DNA of 64,000 nt from Bacillota bacterium (GCA_012839815.1 DUMQ01000067.1:27168-91167); one strand, 5' to 3'. Positions 47,172 to 56,844 are shown, counted from the first letter of the stretch. Notes: generated from the letters alone by a model not told the origin. Numbers and translations are program-made.

Positions 47172-47249
47172 ATGCAAGGTGACGAATTGCGCGAAGCCAT
47201 CGGCCAATTGCGCGAAAAGGCTGGTGAACTCGATGAGCGTCAGCAATGA
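47172..47249 (+). CDS. Short upstream ORF overlapping the spoVK start
   Basis: 25 codons (MQGDELREAIGQLREKAGEL...), containing a duplicated AATTGCGCGAA element. Its TGA (47247-47249) lies 14 bases past the spoVK ATG at 47233 in another frame, a layout suited to translational coupling. Predicted peptide is a charged helix. No good ribosome site is visible, so it may not be translated. Confidence 0.3.
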   Translation: MQGDELREAIGQLREKAGELDERQQ

Positions 47250-48231
47250 CGCTAAGCCGGGCGTTAATTCATATAGCCTGCGCGACATAGATGCTGTGCT
47301 TTCGGCCTTTGAGGAAGGGCGCCTCACACCAGCGCAGGCTTTTAGCCTTTTCAGAGAGATGGGACCGCAGTTTGAAGCCCCTCCCGGCCAGGGCCAGGAT
47401 GCCGAATCATCCAACGCGTCGCGCCTTCGAGAGGCTCTAAACGAGCTCGATAGCTTGATCGGGCTCCATAGCGTCAAGAGGCTTGTGCGAGAAATCCTCG
47501 CCTTTGTGCAGATCCAAAAGAAAAGGGCCCGACAGCAGCTTGCAACTGAGCACCTGGTGCTCCACATGATCTTCAAAGGTAACCCTGGCACAGGGAAGAC
47601 GACTGTTGCCAGGATAATGGGGAAGATATTCAGGGAGACAGGTGTGCTGGAGCGTGGACATCTTATTGAGGTGGAGCGCGCAGACCTGGTCGGGGAGTAT
47701 ATCGGTCATACGGCGCAAAAGACGCGTGAACAGATTAGAAAGGCCCTGGGCGGCATATTATTTATCGATGAGGCCTATTCCCTTGCACGAGGCGGGGAGA
47801 AGGATTTCGGCAAGGAAGCCATCGACACACTTGTTAAATCGATGGAAGATTATCGAGACCGGTTTATCTTGATCCTTGCAGGCTACTCGGAGGAAATGAA
47901 CTACTTTATACAGACCAATCCCGGAATAAGGTCACGCTTTCCCATTCATATTGACTTCCCGGACTACCTCCCTGACGAACTTATACAGATTGCCGAATTG
48001 ATGCTCAAAAAGCGAGAGTACAAGTTGGACCCCTGGGCCAGGAATCATCTATATACCATATTGACCAAACACGCATCAAACCTCGATCATAATGCCGGAA
48101 ATGCCCGCTTCGTCCGCAACATCATCGAGAGAGCCATAAGGCGCCAGGCTGTGAGGCTGGTTGATAAGGAGAATCCCACCCGTGAGGAATTGATGTTGAT
48201 CCGGAGGGAGGATATCGGGGAGGGGCTCTAG
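47233..48231 (+). CDS. spoVK: Stage V sporulation protein K-type AAA ATPase
   Basis: 332 residues from ATG 47233; the frame is open to GTG 47179, and either may be used. SpoVK is a mother-cell AAA+ ATPase required late in sporulation; the fold is shared with the Rubisco activase CbbX. Visible: 'LNELDSLIGLHSVKRLVREI', Walker A 'FKGNPGTGKTTVARIMGKIF', 'DLVGEYIGHTAQKTREQI', Walker B 'GGILFIDEAYSLARGG', sensor 'FILILAGYSEEMNYFI' and 'NPGIRSRFPIHIDFPDY'. A GTPase gene begins one base after its stop, so the pair is co-translated. Confidence 0.9.
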   Translation: MSVSNDAKPGVNSYSLRDIDAVLSAFEEGRLTPAQAFSLFREMGPQFEAPPGQGQDAESSNASRLREALNELDSLIGLHSVKRLVREILAFVQIQKKRARQQLATEHLVLHMIFKGNPGTGKTTVARIMGKIFRETGVLERGHLIEVERADLVGEYIGHTAQKTREQIRKALGGILFIDEAYSLARGGEKDFGKEAIDTLVKSMEDYRDRFILILAGYSEEMNYFIQTNPGIRSRFPIHIDFPDYLPDELIQIAELMLKKREYKLDPWARNHLYTILTKHASNLDHNAGNARFVRNIIERAIRRQAVRLVDKENPTREELMLIRREDIGEGL

Positions 48232-48232
48232 A

Positions 48233-48973
48233 ATGAGGCGCTGTATAGTCCTGGGAAAGCCCAACGCCGGCAAAACCCTTTTCGTCCTGCATTTCGCCGA
48301 ATTTCTCCACGCTAAAGAGGTAACGATCAAGTTTCAAGAGCCCGTTGCCGCCCCCCGGAAGGGTACCGGCGTCGATCCTGAGGCCCGAACCGGCTCTGCG
48401 GCGTGCAGCTTAGATCCCGTTTCCGGTTCGGATCCGGGTGCCCATGGCCGCAACCCCGGGGCAGGCTTCGGCCCCTCGACTTCCGAGCATTTCAAGACCT
48501 ATAAGATTCAGGATGCTGTGCGAGATCTCACGGGCCCACGTCCACATACCACTAGATGCCTGCAATCTGTAGTCCTGGAGCTGCCGGCGGGCAAGGGCAA
48601 AAAGACAGTGGAGCTAATCGACACAAGCGGCCTGACTGACGGTATCCATCAAGATGCCGAGATAAGGCGGGCAATGTCCCAGACCCTCTCAAGCGTGCGC
48701 GCAGCACACATTATTTTGCATATCATAGATGCATCTAAGGCCGGTAAAAAGGGAGCCGTCGAGGCGATGGGGGATGTCGATTATCAAGTTGCCGCCTTCG
48801 CCCAGATGCGAGGTGGTTACTGCATCCTGGCCAATAAGATCGATCTCCCGGGTGCAAGAGACGGCGTCAAGAAGATCCGGGATGAATTCCCCGGCCATAT
48901 CGTCATTCCCATCTCCGCCCTTTACAAAGAGGGTTTCAAGGAGGTCAAGGCTTTTGTTCTCCGGGAGCTTTGA
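48233..48973 (+). CDS. Small Ras-like GTPase (TrmE-Era type)
   Basis: 246 residues. G1 'VLGKPNAGKTLFVLHF' at 6-21, G3 'ELIDTSGLTDG', G4 'LANKIDLP', G5 'VIPISALYKEG'. The switch I region is replaced by a long low-complexity insert (about 38-90, Ala/Gly/Pro/Ser-rich) so the G2 Thr cannot be fixed. I cannot assign it to a named GTPase. Tight linkage to spoVK (one-base gap) and to two membrane proteins suggests a shared spore-stage or envelope role, which is inference. Confidence 0.75.
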   Translation: MRRCIVLGKPNAGKTLFVLHFAEFLHAKEVTIKFQEPVAAPRKGTGVDPEARTGSAACSLDPVSGSDPGAHGRNPGAGFGPSTSEHFKTYKIQDAVRDLTGPRPHTTRCLQSVVLELPAGKGKKTVELIDTSGLTDGIHQDAEIRRAMSQTLSSVRAAHIILHIIDASKAGKKGAVEAMGDVDYQVAAFAQMRGGYCILANKIDLPGARDGVKKIRDEFPGHIVIPISALYKEGFKEVKAFVLREL

Positions 48974-48989
48974 AACCTTTGCGACCGGC

Positions 48990-49622
48990 ATGACCGGCAC
49001 GACGGGCGTCGGCCTCAGCCTTAGAGCCCTGTCTGCGGCCCTGCTGGCCGGGGTCGCAATCAAGCTCGTGGACGACTATATTGACCGCGAAGTCGACGAG
49101 ATTTCCGGCAGGTATTCATTGGCTGCGGTGCTCGAGGGGGCTCTCATCCCTTACGCACTCCTGTGCGCCGCCCTGGCATGCGCCCTTGATAGCCCCCTTG
49201 CAAGTTCGTTGATTATCGGGAGCTACATCGTGGGCATGCTGCATGACCTGGATGAAGTATTTCCATCCGGGTTCAGCGCTCGCCTGGAATCCCTTCTGGC
49301 CGGGGCTTTGGGCGTGATCATCCTTGGGTGGAAAGCCATTTTATCTTCAGTCATCCTGATGCTCGGCGTCCAGCTTGTTGACGACATCGTTGATTACTTG
49401 CGCGGAGGAATTACAGCCGGACGCAATTACGCCAGGGCGTTCGGCTGCGTTGAGTCGGGCGCCGCAGCCCTTGCCTGTATAATATTGGGGTTGATCCTGA
49501 ATAGTAGCATGACCATTGTCGTGCTGGTAGCCTTCCTGGTGTTAGTTGCGGGCGAAAGGGTTCTGGAAAGGGTTCTGGTAGCCAGGTCAAAAGGAAAGGG
49601 ATGGGCTATCCGTGACAGTTGA
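48990..49622 (+). CDS. Polytopic membrane protein with two DDxxD-like motifs
   Basis: 210 residues from ATG 48990; the frame is open upstream inside the GTPase gene. Six or so membrane spans. Two aspartate motifs, 'KLVDDYIDREVDE' near 26-38 and 'QLVDDIVDYLRGG' near 131-143, resemble the paired DDxxD-type sites of UbiA-superfamily prenyltransferases, although the overall length is short for that family. No confident family call. Overlaps the next small gene by 11 bases. Confidence 0.6.
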   Translation: MTGTTGVGLSLRALSAALLAGVAIKLVDDYIDREVDEISGRYSLAAVLEGALIPYALLCAALACALDSPLASSLIIGSYIVGMLHDLDEVFPSGFSARLESLLAGALGVIILGWKAILSSVILMLGVQLVDDIVDYLRGGITAGRNYARAFGCVESGAAALACIILGLILNSSMTIVVLVAFLVLVAGERVLERVLVARSKGKGWAIRDS

Positions 49623-49842
49623 GGTTGTGATCCTGCTCGCTGTCGTGGCGTTTCTTGTCGGCTACATAATCGGGCACAGGCATGGCGCCCTCGAAGGCTA
49701 CAGGGCAGGGTCTGTATTTGCTCCGCTGGAGCTCCGGCGGCAAAGCCTCGAGAGGGGCAGGTGCATTATATGCGGGATCGGCATCAAGGATCCCGAGACA
49801 CGCGATACCGCCGCCGGTGCGCGACCGGTTCCCGGTCGCTGA
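49612..49842 (+). CDS. Small membrane protein with CxxC motif
   Basis: 76 residues from GTG 49612, overlapping the preceding membrane protein. One N-terminal span (about 3-21) with a GYIIGHRHG border, then a cytoplasmic tail with 'RCIICGIG', a single CxxC pair. The last ~15 residues are repeat-like (PETRDTAAGARPVPGR). Not recognised; the overlap supports it being a real gene in the spoVK cluster. Confidence 0.55.
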   Translation: MTVEVVILLAVVAFLVGYIIGHRHGALEGYRAGSVFAPLELRRQSLERGRCIICGIGIKDPETRDTAAGARPVPGR

Positions 49843-49889
49843 CGGCCCGGCTAGTGATGGAATCGGTTAAAAATCATCCGAATAGGTGA

Positions 49890-49919
49890 TTGAAAATCCT
49901 ACTCCCGAGATGGTATTCT
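49890..49919 (+). promoter_or_regulatory. Possible promoter of dapF
   Basis: TTGAAA (49890-49895), an 18-base spacer and TATTCT (49914-49919), about 70 bases before the dapF start. Confidence 0.4.
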
Positions 49920-49991
49920 ATATACATGATGTTATGCGAGCAGGATTCTGCCAGCTGCCTTATCTAACGGTTGGAGGGGGCCAGGGGGCAA

Positions 49992-50891
49992 ATGGAGCTA
50001 GCGTTCACAAAGATGCATGGGCTCGGCAACGATTTTATTGTAATTTGTACGCTCGAGGCAAGGGATCAGGGGATTCTAAGAAACCTGGAAACTATGACAA
50101 CCGAATCCCTGGAGGCATTCTCACGCGAAGTCTGCGATAGGCACTTCGGGGTCGGGGCGGACGGCCTCGTCTTGATATTGCCCTCAGCAAGGGCGGATTT
50201 CAGGATGAGGATCTTTAATTCCGATGGCAGCGAGGCGAGAATGTGCGGCAATGCCATAAGGTGCGTCGCCAAATATGTCTACGAACGTGGTCTGTTTACA
50301 AAGCCGTCCCTTAAGGTCGAGACGCTCGGCGGCATCGTGGAGCCGACCGTGGTTATCGCCGGTGAAGCCAGGGTTGATGGCGTCACAGTTGATATGGGAC
50401 AACCAGTCTTTACCGCTAAAGATGTTCCATGTGAGGTCGGCCGCGAAGAGGCTATTATGTTGAAGAAGACGTTTGGCCAAGGCGACCGCCTTGTAGAGTT
50501 CCCCATTACCTGCGTCTCGATGGGGAATCCTCATTGTGTCATCTTCGTCGACGATGTTGATAAGATAGACCTGGAAGCGATCGGCCCGTTGATCGAGAAT
50601 GACCCGATCTTCCCCCAGCGTGTAAACGTGGAATTTGCTCATGTGGAAAGTCCTGACTCGATCCGTATGCGTGTCTGGGAGCGCGGGGCTGGCATAACGC
50701 TAGCGTGCGGGACGGGCGCTTGCGCGACTTTGGCTGCCGCGGCGAGGGTAGGCCTTGCAGGAAGGCATGCAAAGCTCCGCTTGCCCGGCGGTGTGCTTGA
50801 TATCCGGTGGGCTCAGGATAATCATATTTACATGACAGGGCCCGCTGAGGAGGTCTTCTCGGGAGAACTGAGCCCCGACTGGCTTAAGTGA
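49992..50891 (+). CDS. dapF: Diaminopimelate epimerase DapF
   Basis: 299 residues from ATG 49992 ('MELAFTKMHGLGNDFIV'). Converts LL- to meso-diaminopimelate for peptidoglycan and lysine. The two catalytic cysteines are visible: C85 in 'EARMCGNAIRC' and the second in 'TLACGTGACAT' near residue 232. The acid-rich 'RIFNSDGSEA' and 'VSMGNPHCVIFVDD' are also typical. It is followed by dapL, giving the last two steps of the aminotransferase variant of the pathway side by side. Confidence 0.97.
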   Translation: MELAFTKMHGLGNDFIVICTLEARDQGILRNLETMTTESLEAFSREVCDRHFGVGADGLVLILPSARADFRMRIFNSDGSEARMCGNAIRCVAKYVYERGLFTKPSLKVETLGGIVEPTVVIAGEARVDGVTVDMGQPVFTAKDVPCEVGREEAIMLKKTFGQGDRLVEFPITCVSMGNPHCVIFVDDVDKIDLEAIGPLIENDPIFPQRVNVEFAHVESPDSIRMRVWERGAGITLACGTGACATLAAAARVGLAGRHAKLRLPGGVLDIRWAQDNHIYMTGPAEEVFSGELSPDWLK

Positions 50892-51030
50892 AGGAGCCAT
50901 CCGACTCCGCATAATCGGCGCCGCATAATCTCGGTGGCCCGCCGATGGTCCGGGAATAGACTGCTACAATATACAAATAATCCAGATATATGCATGTATT
51001 TGCGTGCATGATTATAGGAGGGGTCAGATC

Positions 51031-52206
51031 TTGGAGACAGCAAAGAGAATAAGGGAATTACCACCATACCTGTTTGCCGAAATCGACAAGAAGATAGCGG
51101 ATGCCAAGAGACGCGGGGTTGACGTACTGAGCCTGGCCATTGGTGACCCTGATATGCCTACCCCCGAACATATCGTAAGGCGCCTTGTGGAGACGGCTCA
51201 AGACCCCCAGAACCATCGTTATCCCTCTTACGAAGGTCTTGAAGAATTCCGAGGGGCGATTGCCGGCTGGTATGAGAGGCGGTTTGGCGTCAAGCTGGAC
51301 CCCGATAAGGAGATAGTCTCCTTGATCGGGTCAAAGGAGGGTATAGCCCATATCCCGCTCTGTTTCGTCGACCCTGGCGATATAAATCTTATACCAGATC
51401 CTGGTTATCCCGTTTATGGAATTGGCACGCTCTTTGCGGGCGGTCGCTCCTACATGATGCCGCTTCTGGAATCAAATGGTTATCTCCCGGACCTTTCGGC
51501 CATCCCTGTGGATGTGGCGAGGGCTGCAAAGTTGATGTTCATAAACTACCCTAATAACCCAACCGCAGCTGTCGCTCCTGAGGGATTCTTCGAGGAGGTC
51601 GTGGAATTCGCGAAGAAGTACGACATCATCGTATGCCATGACGCAGCTTATACTGAGATAACATATGACGGGTACAGGGCGCCCAGCTTTCTTCAAACCC
51701 CAGGTGCTATGGACGTGGGCATCGAGTTCCACTCGCTGTCAAAGACCTATAATATGACCGGGTGGCGAATAGGCTGGGCCGCGGGAAACCGGACCGTAAT
51801 CGAAGCGCTTGGGAGGATCAAGACGAATATCGACTCTGGGATCTTCCAGGCGATCCAGTACGCGGCCATTGCAGCGCTAACAGGTCCTCAGGAGCCGATC
51901 GAAGAGGCGTGCCGGATTTACGCCAGGAGGCGCGACATGATCATAGATGGCCTGAATGCCCTCGGCTGGAACCTGAAGCCCACCAGGGGAAGCATATACA
52001 TATGGGCTCCCGTCCCGCGGGGGTACGACTCGATAGGGTTTGCATCCTACCTCCTGGAGAAGACGGGTGTGGTTATCACGCCGGGTATTGGTTATGGTAA
52101 ACATGGTGAAGGCTATTTCCGGGTATCGCTCACATATCCGGACTCCAAGATCGCAGAGGCTCTTAACAGAATTAAAGAGGCAGGCGTGACGTTTGCAGGA
52201 AAATAG
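51031..52206 (+). CDS. dapL: LL-diaminopimelate aminotransferase DapL
   Basis: 391 residues from TTG 51031 (AGGAGGGG upstream). Makes LL-diaminopimelate from tetrahydrodipicolinate in one step with glutamate as donor. Fold type I PLP enzyme: '[15 protein letters not shown]', '[14 protein letters not shown]', '[12 protein letters not shown]', PLP lysine in '[18 protein letters not shown]', '[15 protein letters not shown]'. The [17 protein letters not shown] opening and adjacency to dapF favour DapL over related alanine or aspartate aminotransferases. The 3' end overlaps the next gene by 14 bases. Confidence 0.92.
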   Translation: METAKRIRELPPYLFAEIDKKIADAKRRGVDVLSLAIGDPDMPTPEHIVRRLVETAQDPQNHRYPSYEGLEEFRGAIAGWYERRFGVKLDPDKEIVSLIGSKEGIAHIPLCFVDPGDINLIPDPGYPVYGIGTLFAGGRSYMMPLLESNGYLPDLSAIPVDVARAAKLMFINYPNNPTAAVAPEGFFEEVVEFAKKYDIIVCHDAAYTEITYDGYRAPSFLQTPGAMDVGIEFHSLSKTYNMTGWRIGWAAGNRTVIEALGRIKTNIDSGIFQAIQYAAIAALTGPQEPIEEACRIYARRRDMIIDGLNALGWNLKPTRGSIYIWAPVPRGYDSIGFASYLLEKTGVVITPGIGYGKHGEGYFRVSLTYPDSKIAEALNRIKEAGVTFAGK

Positions 52207-53584
52207 GACGCAACAGGGTGAGTATCAAGGTGGGGATAGGGATAAGGCCAGTGAGATTTTGGAGATTCTATCCAGGGACTATGGAATAGATCGTAATCTC
52301 CTAACTCTTTCTGAGACCGCTATAACGGCCTGTCAGAGCGAGTGGGCCCGGATCGAGAGCACCGGGATGGTGAATTTCTTAAAGGTCCTGAAGGCCTTCC
52401 AGGAGGCCCACGTTGGTGACGACCATTTTGCGGGAACGACGGGCTATGGGTATGATGATATTGGGCGCGAGGGGCTTGAGCGCGCCTGGGCCAAGATTTT
52501 CGGAGCGGAGAAAGCTCTCGTGAGGTGGCAGGTCGTTTCGGGAACTCATGCCCTTTCGCTGTGTTTATTTGGTCTTTTGCGACCGGGCGATAGGGTCGTT
52601 TTTGCCACGGGAGCACCCTATGACACGCTGCATGCCGTGTTTGGGATGGATGCGGCCAGCGGGAGCGGGGGGCCTGCAAACCTTCGCCCTGGGTGCCTCG
52701 CCGAGCTGGGGATCACCTGGAAAGCCGTTGACATGCCGCCGGGTGGATGTCCGGATATCCCGCGGATCGTTGATGCCATGGACGAGAGAACACGGCTCGT
52801 GTTTATACAGCGGTCCAGGGGTTATGCATGGAGGCCGTCACTTTCTGTCCGGCATATCGGCAAGATAGCCTCGGCTGTAAAGGCTGCTAGAGCCGATGCC
52901 ATAGTGCTCGTTGATAATTGCTACGGCGAGTTCGTCGAGACGCTGGAGCCCCCCCAGGTTGGGGCTGATGTGATCGCAGGCTCCCTTATAAAAAACCCCG
53001 GCGGCGGTATCGCACCAACAGGGGGTTACATCGCCGGCAGGGCAGAGCTCGTCGAGCGCATCGCGACGCGCCTGACGGCCCCCGGTATTGGAGGGGAGTG
53101 CGGTCCTACGCTCGGCATCACGCGCCTTCTTCTCCAGGGGCTATTCCTGGCGCCTCGTCTGGTTCGAGAGGCTCTAAAGGGCGCCGCCTTTGTGGCCCGG
53201 TTCTTTTCGGATCTGGGGTTTGAGGTCATGCCGCGTCCCGGCGACGAGCGGAGTGACCTCGTCCAGGGGATCCTCCTGGGGAACAGGGAGAGAGTCGTAA
53301 GTTTTTGCAGGGGTTTACAGCTCGCCTCCCCTGTGAATGCCCATTTTGCCCCTGAGCCCGCCCCCATGCCGGGCTATGAGAACGAGATCATAATGGGCGG
53401 GGGGACCTTTATCCAGGGGTCTTCTTCAGAGCTCTCTGCCGACGCGCCCATTAGACCACCATATGCCGTTTTTATGCAAGGCGGCCTGTGTTTCGAACAC
53501 GTAATGATCGGTGCTCTCCTGGCAGCAAATAGGCTCCTTGCTGATGGTTTGCTGGATACGCTTCCTGGTCGCAATACATGTTAG
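52193..53584 (+). CDS. Methionine gamma-lyase-like PLP enzyme (aluminium-resistance/YnbB family)
   Basis: 463 residues from TTG 52193, overlapping dapL. A Cys/Met-metabolism PLP fold: '[22 protein letters not shown]' in pieces near 80-100, '[25 protein letters not shown]', '[11 protein letters not shown]', and the PLP lysine in '[20 protein letters not shown]'. Annotated elsewhere as methionine gamma-lyase family or aluminium-resistance protein; the true reaction is not established. Context with lysine-pathway genes gives no clear substrate. Confidence 0.82.
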   Translation: MQENRTQQGEYQGGDRDKASEILEILSRDYGIDRNLLTLSETAITACQSEWARIESTGMVNFLKVLKAFQEAHVGDDHFAGTTGYGYDDIGREGLERAWAKIFGAEKALVRWQVVSGTHALSLCLFGLLRPGDRVVFATGAPYDTLHAVFGMDAASGSGGPANLRPGCLAELGITWKAVDMPPGGCPDIPRIVDAMDERTRLVFIQRSRGYAWRPSLSVRHIGKIASAVKAARADAIVLVDNCYGEFVETLEPPQVGADVIAGSLIKNPGGGIAPTGGYIAGRAELVERIATRLTAPGIGGECGPTLGITRLLLQGLFLAPRLVREALKGAAFVARFFSDLGFEVMPRPGDERSDLVQGILLGNRERVVSFCRGLQLASPVNAHFAPEPAPMPGYENEIIMGGGTFIQGSSSELSADAPIRPPYAVFMQGGLCFEHVMIGALLAANRLLADGLLDTLPGRNTC

Positions 53585-53678
53585 TGAGTAAGAGCGGGAT
53601 ATTTTAAGAGAACGCGGTCTTTGGAGGGACCAGCTGCAAGATTTTGCTGATATTTCCCGGTGATTCCCGGTTATTCCC

Positions 53679-53706
53679 TTGACATCTGATGCGGATTTGC
53701 TAGAAT
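53679..53706 (+). promoter_or_regulatory. Sigma-A promoter of the S-adenosylmethionine decarboxylase gene
   Basis: TTGACA (53679-53684), a 16-base spacer and TAGAAT (53701-53706). Immediately upstream, three 10-base repeats of ATTTCCCGGT / GATTCCCGGT / TATTCCCTTG (53651-53680) run into the -35 hexamer. Confidence 0.7.
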
Positions 53707-53773
53707 CGTATTGATTGGGTGCCAAATCTCTGGTCCAGCGTGGTTTGATTCTCGAAGGGAGGCGAGACTTTGA

Positions 53774-54157
53774 ATGAAAAATACTTTGGGTCGTCATATC
53801 TTGTGCGAGGTGTACGGGTGTGACCCTGAGGTACTGAACAACGAGAAGCTCATCGAGGAGATCATGGTAAACGCTGCTTTGCAGGCCGGTGCCGAGGTCC
53901 GCGAGGTGGCGTTTCATAAATTTAGCCCCCAAGGAGTTAGCGGGGTCGTAGTGATCTCGGAATCCCATCTAACGATTCACACGTGGCCGGAATTCGCATA
54001 CGCAGCCGTTGACGTCTTTACTTGTGGGGAGAAAGTGGACCCGACAGTTGCTTGTTTATATATCAAGACCTCCGTAAAGGCCAAACAAATGACGGCATCT
54101 GAAGTGAAAAGGGGGATCCTGGAGGAGCACCTTCTGGAGAAGGTCTCCTCGGGGTAG
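53774..54157 (+). CDS. speH: S-adenosylmethionine decarboxylase proenzyme (prokaryotic SpeH type)
   Basis: 127 residues. Self-cleaving pyruvoyl enzyme that makes decarboxylated SAM for spermidine. The processing site is E63/S64 in 'SESHLTIHTWPE'; H69 and C84 ('VDVFTCGEK') are the other catalytic residues. Length is standard for the class 1B enzyme of Bacillota and Archaea. GGGAGG lies 13 bases before the ATG. A spermidine synthase gene is not in the window. Confidence 0.95.
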   Translation: MKNTLGRHILCEVYGCDPEVLNNEKLIEEIMVNAALQAGAEVREVAFHKFSPQGVSGVVVISESHLTIHTWPEFAYAAVDVFTCGEKVDPTVACLYIKTSVKAKQMTASEVKRGILEEHLLEKVSSG

Positions 54158-54368
54158 CTGGGGCTGGGATGCAGGATTTAAAAGCGTGCAGAGGCAGGCA
54201 AGGCCGCCAAGCGGAATTGGAGGAACGCATTTATCGCGTTCCTTTATTTTTTTTCCGAAGGAGATCATACCATTTTGTCGAAGAACTTAACATAAGCATG
54301 GGAAGTCGACCTTATACTTTTATTAAGGGGATATCGTGGAGAGGACATCATGGGGGAGGGGTCACGGT

Positions 54369-55793
54369 ATGCGACAACGGGGTATGTGCCTTATTGTGAT
54401 CACGGCCTGTCTCGTGGTAGGGGCGATGATAATGGTCACGGGGTCAGGGGGCTATGCTGCCAGCCAGGCCCGGGAGATATCCGGCGCAAGCCGCCAGGGT
54501 CTTTATGTGACGGTGTATAACAACGGCCTCGCGCTCATCAAAGATAGGCGTGAAATAGCGCTTGACCAGGGCTTGAATTTGCTTAAATTTTGCGATATAG
54601 CTGAGCTTATCGACCCGACTTCGGTGCACTTTAAATCCCTATCGGCGCCTGGAAACTGCACCCTCCTCGAACAGAATTACGAATACGACCTTATCAACCG
54701 TGAAAAGCTGCTTCAAAACTACATAGGTAAGCAGGTAATATTGAATAACGACGGCATTACCCAGGAAGGAACCCTACTCGCCTTCGCTGACGGCAAGATC
54801 ACGCTGGAAGTCAACGGCAAGATTCTTATTGACCCACCCGGGAAAATCGAACTCCCGCGCCTGCCAAGCGGCCTTATAACAAAGCCGACCCTGGTTTGGC
54901 ACCTGAAGAGCAAAACGGCCATGAAGCACCTGGTTGAGGTTACATATCTTACGCGGGGCTTATCCTGGCGGGCCGATTATGTAGCCGGGCTGGACGCCTC
55001 GGACAAGTTTCTCGATCTTACCGGCTGGGTATCGATTAATAACGAGAGCGGGGCGTCATATCCGGATGCCACTGTGAAACTGGTGGCCGGCGATGTAAAC
55101 ATCGTAGGAGAGCGAGCCGTGAGGGCCATGGCGAAGGCTCAGCCAGCAGGCGGTACTACTCAGCAGTTTGATGAGAAGGGTTTTTTCGAATACCATATGT
55201 ATACGCTGAACAGGCCTACCACGCTTAACAGCAACCAGCTGAAACAGCTGGAGCTCCTAACGGCAAACCGGGTACCTGTAAAAAAACTCTATTTATTTGA
55301 ATGGAGCAGCGACCCGAGAGCAGGCGGTGTTATTGGACAGAAGCAGGTTGCAAATGCCAGGGTTTTCATCCAGTTTACGAATGCTGCCGATTCGGGGCTT
55401 GGAATGCCCCTCCCCGCCGGACGAATACGTATTTATAAATCTGGTGACGATGGGAACTTGGAGTTCATCGGGGAGGATGAGATCAAGCACACGGCGAAGG
55501 ATGAAAAGGTCACCCTTTACCTGGGTAATGCCTTCGATATTGTCGGAGAGCGGACTATAACGGATTATCGTAAGACTGGCGCGAATTCATATGAGCAGGC
55601 ATGCTCTATAAAGTTGAGGAATCACAAACAGGAAGATATCGAAGTCGTAGTTCATGAGAGGTTTTACGGGGATTGGACGTTAACAAGCCCCGCTGCGTGG
55701 AAGAAGATAGATTCCGGCACGGCTGAATTCAGGGTAAAGGTTCCAAAGGGTAAGGAGGCTGAGATTCTTTATAAGGTCAAGGTCACGCAATAG
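54369..55793 (+). CDS. Exported DUF4139-domain protein
   Basis: 474 residues from ATG 54369 (GGGAGGGG eight bases upstream; an in-frame GTG lies earlier). Signal peptide of about 35 residues ending near 'GSGGYAASQA'. The mature part begins with a beta-rich 'LYVTVYNNGLALIKDRREI' and carries 'TYLTRGLSWRADYVAGLD' and 'GWVSINNESGASYPDATVKLVAGDVN', diagnostic of DUF4139 proteins. Function of the family is unknown; an extracytoplasmic structural or binding role is likely. Nothing in the neighbourhood narrows it. Confidence 0.8.
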   Translation: MRQRGMCLIVITACLVVGAMIMVTGSGGYAASQAREISGASRQGLYVTVYNNGLALIKDRREIALDQGLNLLKFCDIAELIDPTSVHFKSLSAPGNCTLLEQNYEYDLINREKLLQNYIGKQVILNNDGITQEGTLLAFADGKITLEVNGKILIDPPGKIELPRLPSGLITKPTLVWHLKSKTAMKHLVEVTYLTRGLSWRADYVAGLDASDKFLDLTGWVSINNESGASYPDATVKLVAGDVNIVGERAVRAMAKAQPAGGTTQQFDEKGFFEYHMYTLNRPTTLNSNQLKQLELLTANRVPVKKLYLFEWSSDPRAGGVIGQKQVANARVFIQFTNAADSGLGMPLPAGRIRIYKSGDDGNLEFIGEDEIKHTAKDEKVTLYLGNAFDIVGERTITDYRKTGANSYEQACSIKLRNHKQEDIEVVVHERFYGDWTLTSPAAWKKIDSGTAEFRVKVPKGKEAEILYKVKVTQ

Positions 55794-55824
55794 GCTTGTA
55801 GCTATTTGGATAGGGGGGATCGTC

Positions 55825-56058
55825 ATGACCGGCTATCTGATCGACAACTTAGAGGACTTCAAAAGGAGCATAATAGGGAATATCATCGTAGACGTCAGAT
55901 TTCGCCGAAGCGACCGGAGCCCTGATGACCCCGACTACTGGGAAGAGATATTGATTGAACTAGATAACGGTTATGTAATACAATTTTCGAGCACGTTCTC
56001 AGATGCTTTTAAAAATGAATATCGCAAGAACCATAAGAGCTCTTCGAGGCTTAATTAA
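55825..56058 (+). CDS. Small hypothetical protein
   Basis: 77 residues from ATG 55825 with GGGGGG upstream. Soluble, charged, no cysteine or membrane span: 'DNLEDFKRSIIGNIIVDVRF' and 'EEILIELDNGYVIQFSSTFSD'. The pattern of short strands around a conserved-looking DNGY turn suggests a small all-beta or alpha/beta fold. I do not recognise it. It follows the DUF4139 gene by 31 bases and may be co-transcribed. Confidence 0.6.
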   Translation: MTGYLIDNLEDFKRSIIGNIIVDVRFRRSDRSPDDPDYWEEILIELDNGYVIQFSSTFSDAFKNEYRKNHKSSSRLN

Positions 56059-56100
56059 TTGATTGATTGCTTCAGGACATTCAGGATATGATTGTATCTT

Positions 56101-56132
56101 AAGGCCGGGAATGCCGGATGTTTCCCGGCCTT
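56101..56132 (+). terminator. Possible weak terminator before folE
   Basis: AAGGCCGGGA (56101-56110) pairs with TCCCGGCCTT (56123-56132), loop 12 bases. The downstream sequence ATCATACT is not a U-tract, so termination would be inefficient. An AATTGATTGATTG repeat precedes it. Confidence 0.45.
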
Positions 56133-56165
56133 ATCATACTGATGCCATGCTACTAAGGAGAGGAT

Positions 56166-56732
56166 ATGCCGATGGATACCGCTAAGATTGAGGCAGCAGT
56201 ACGGGCGATACTTGAAGCAGTGGGTGAGAATCCGGATCGCGAAGGTCTGAGGGACACTCCGAGAAGGGTCGCAAAGATGTTCGAGGAGGTTTTCGGCGGC
56301 CTCGGGAAGGACCCACGATCTGAATTGAAGCCACTTTTTAACGAGGATCACGAAGAAATGGTCCTTATACGTGACATACCGTTCTATTCCATGTGCGAGC
56401 ATCATCTCCTGCCCTTCCTCGGCAAGGCCCACGTAGCTTATATCCCCAAAAAGGGGAGGATCGTAGGGCTCAGCAAGCTCGCCCGGGTTGTTGATACACT
56501 GGCAAGAAGACCCCAGATGCAGGAGCGCCTTACAAGCGAGATAGCAGATATGATTAACGAAGCACTGGATCCGCATGGCGTTGTGGTGGTCATAGAAGCC
56601 GAGCATATGTGCATGTCTATGCGCGGGGTGACAAAGCCCGGGAGCATTACAGTGACATCGGCGGTCAGGGGGCTTTTTAGAAGGGATGTGGCTGCCCGCG
56701 CCGAGGCTTTTTCACTTATTAAGGGGAAATAA
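56166..56732 (+). CDS. folE: GTP cyclohydrolase I FolE
   Basis: 188 residues. First step of tetrahydrofolate (and queuosine) synthesis: GTP to 7,8-dihydroneopterin triphosphate. Zinc ligands C77 and H80 in '[10 protein letters not shown]' and a third Cys in '[12 protein letters not shown]' are present, with '[15 protein letters not shown]' and '[10 protein letters not shown]'. Starts ATG 56166 with AAGGAGAGG. spoIVA follows on the same strand after about 110 bases. Confidence 0.96.
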   Translation: MPMDTAKIEAAVRAILEAVGENPDREGLRDTPRRVAKMFEEVFGGLGKDPRSELKPLFNEDHEEMVLIRDIPFYSMCEHHLLPFLGKAHVAYIPKKGRIVGLSKLARVVDTLARRPQMQERLTSEIADMINEALDPHGVVVVIEAEHMCMSMRGVTKPGSITVTSAVRGLFRRDVAARAEAFSLIKGK

Positions 56733-56844
56733 CCCGGTCACCGGTTATATTTGCCTGGCTCCCTCATATATATTATGTGAAGGCGGGATACCTTACGTGA
56801 AAAGGTCTAGAGCCCTGAGTCACAACGGAGGAGGGAGAAGGCAG

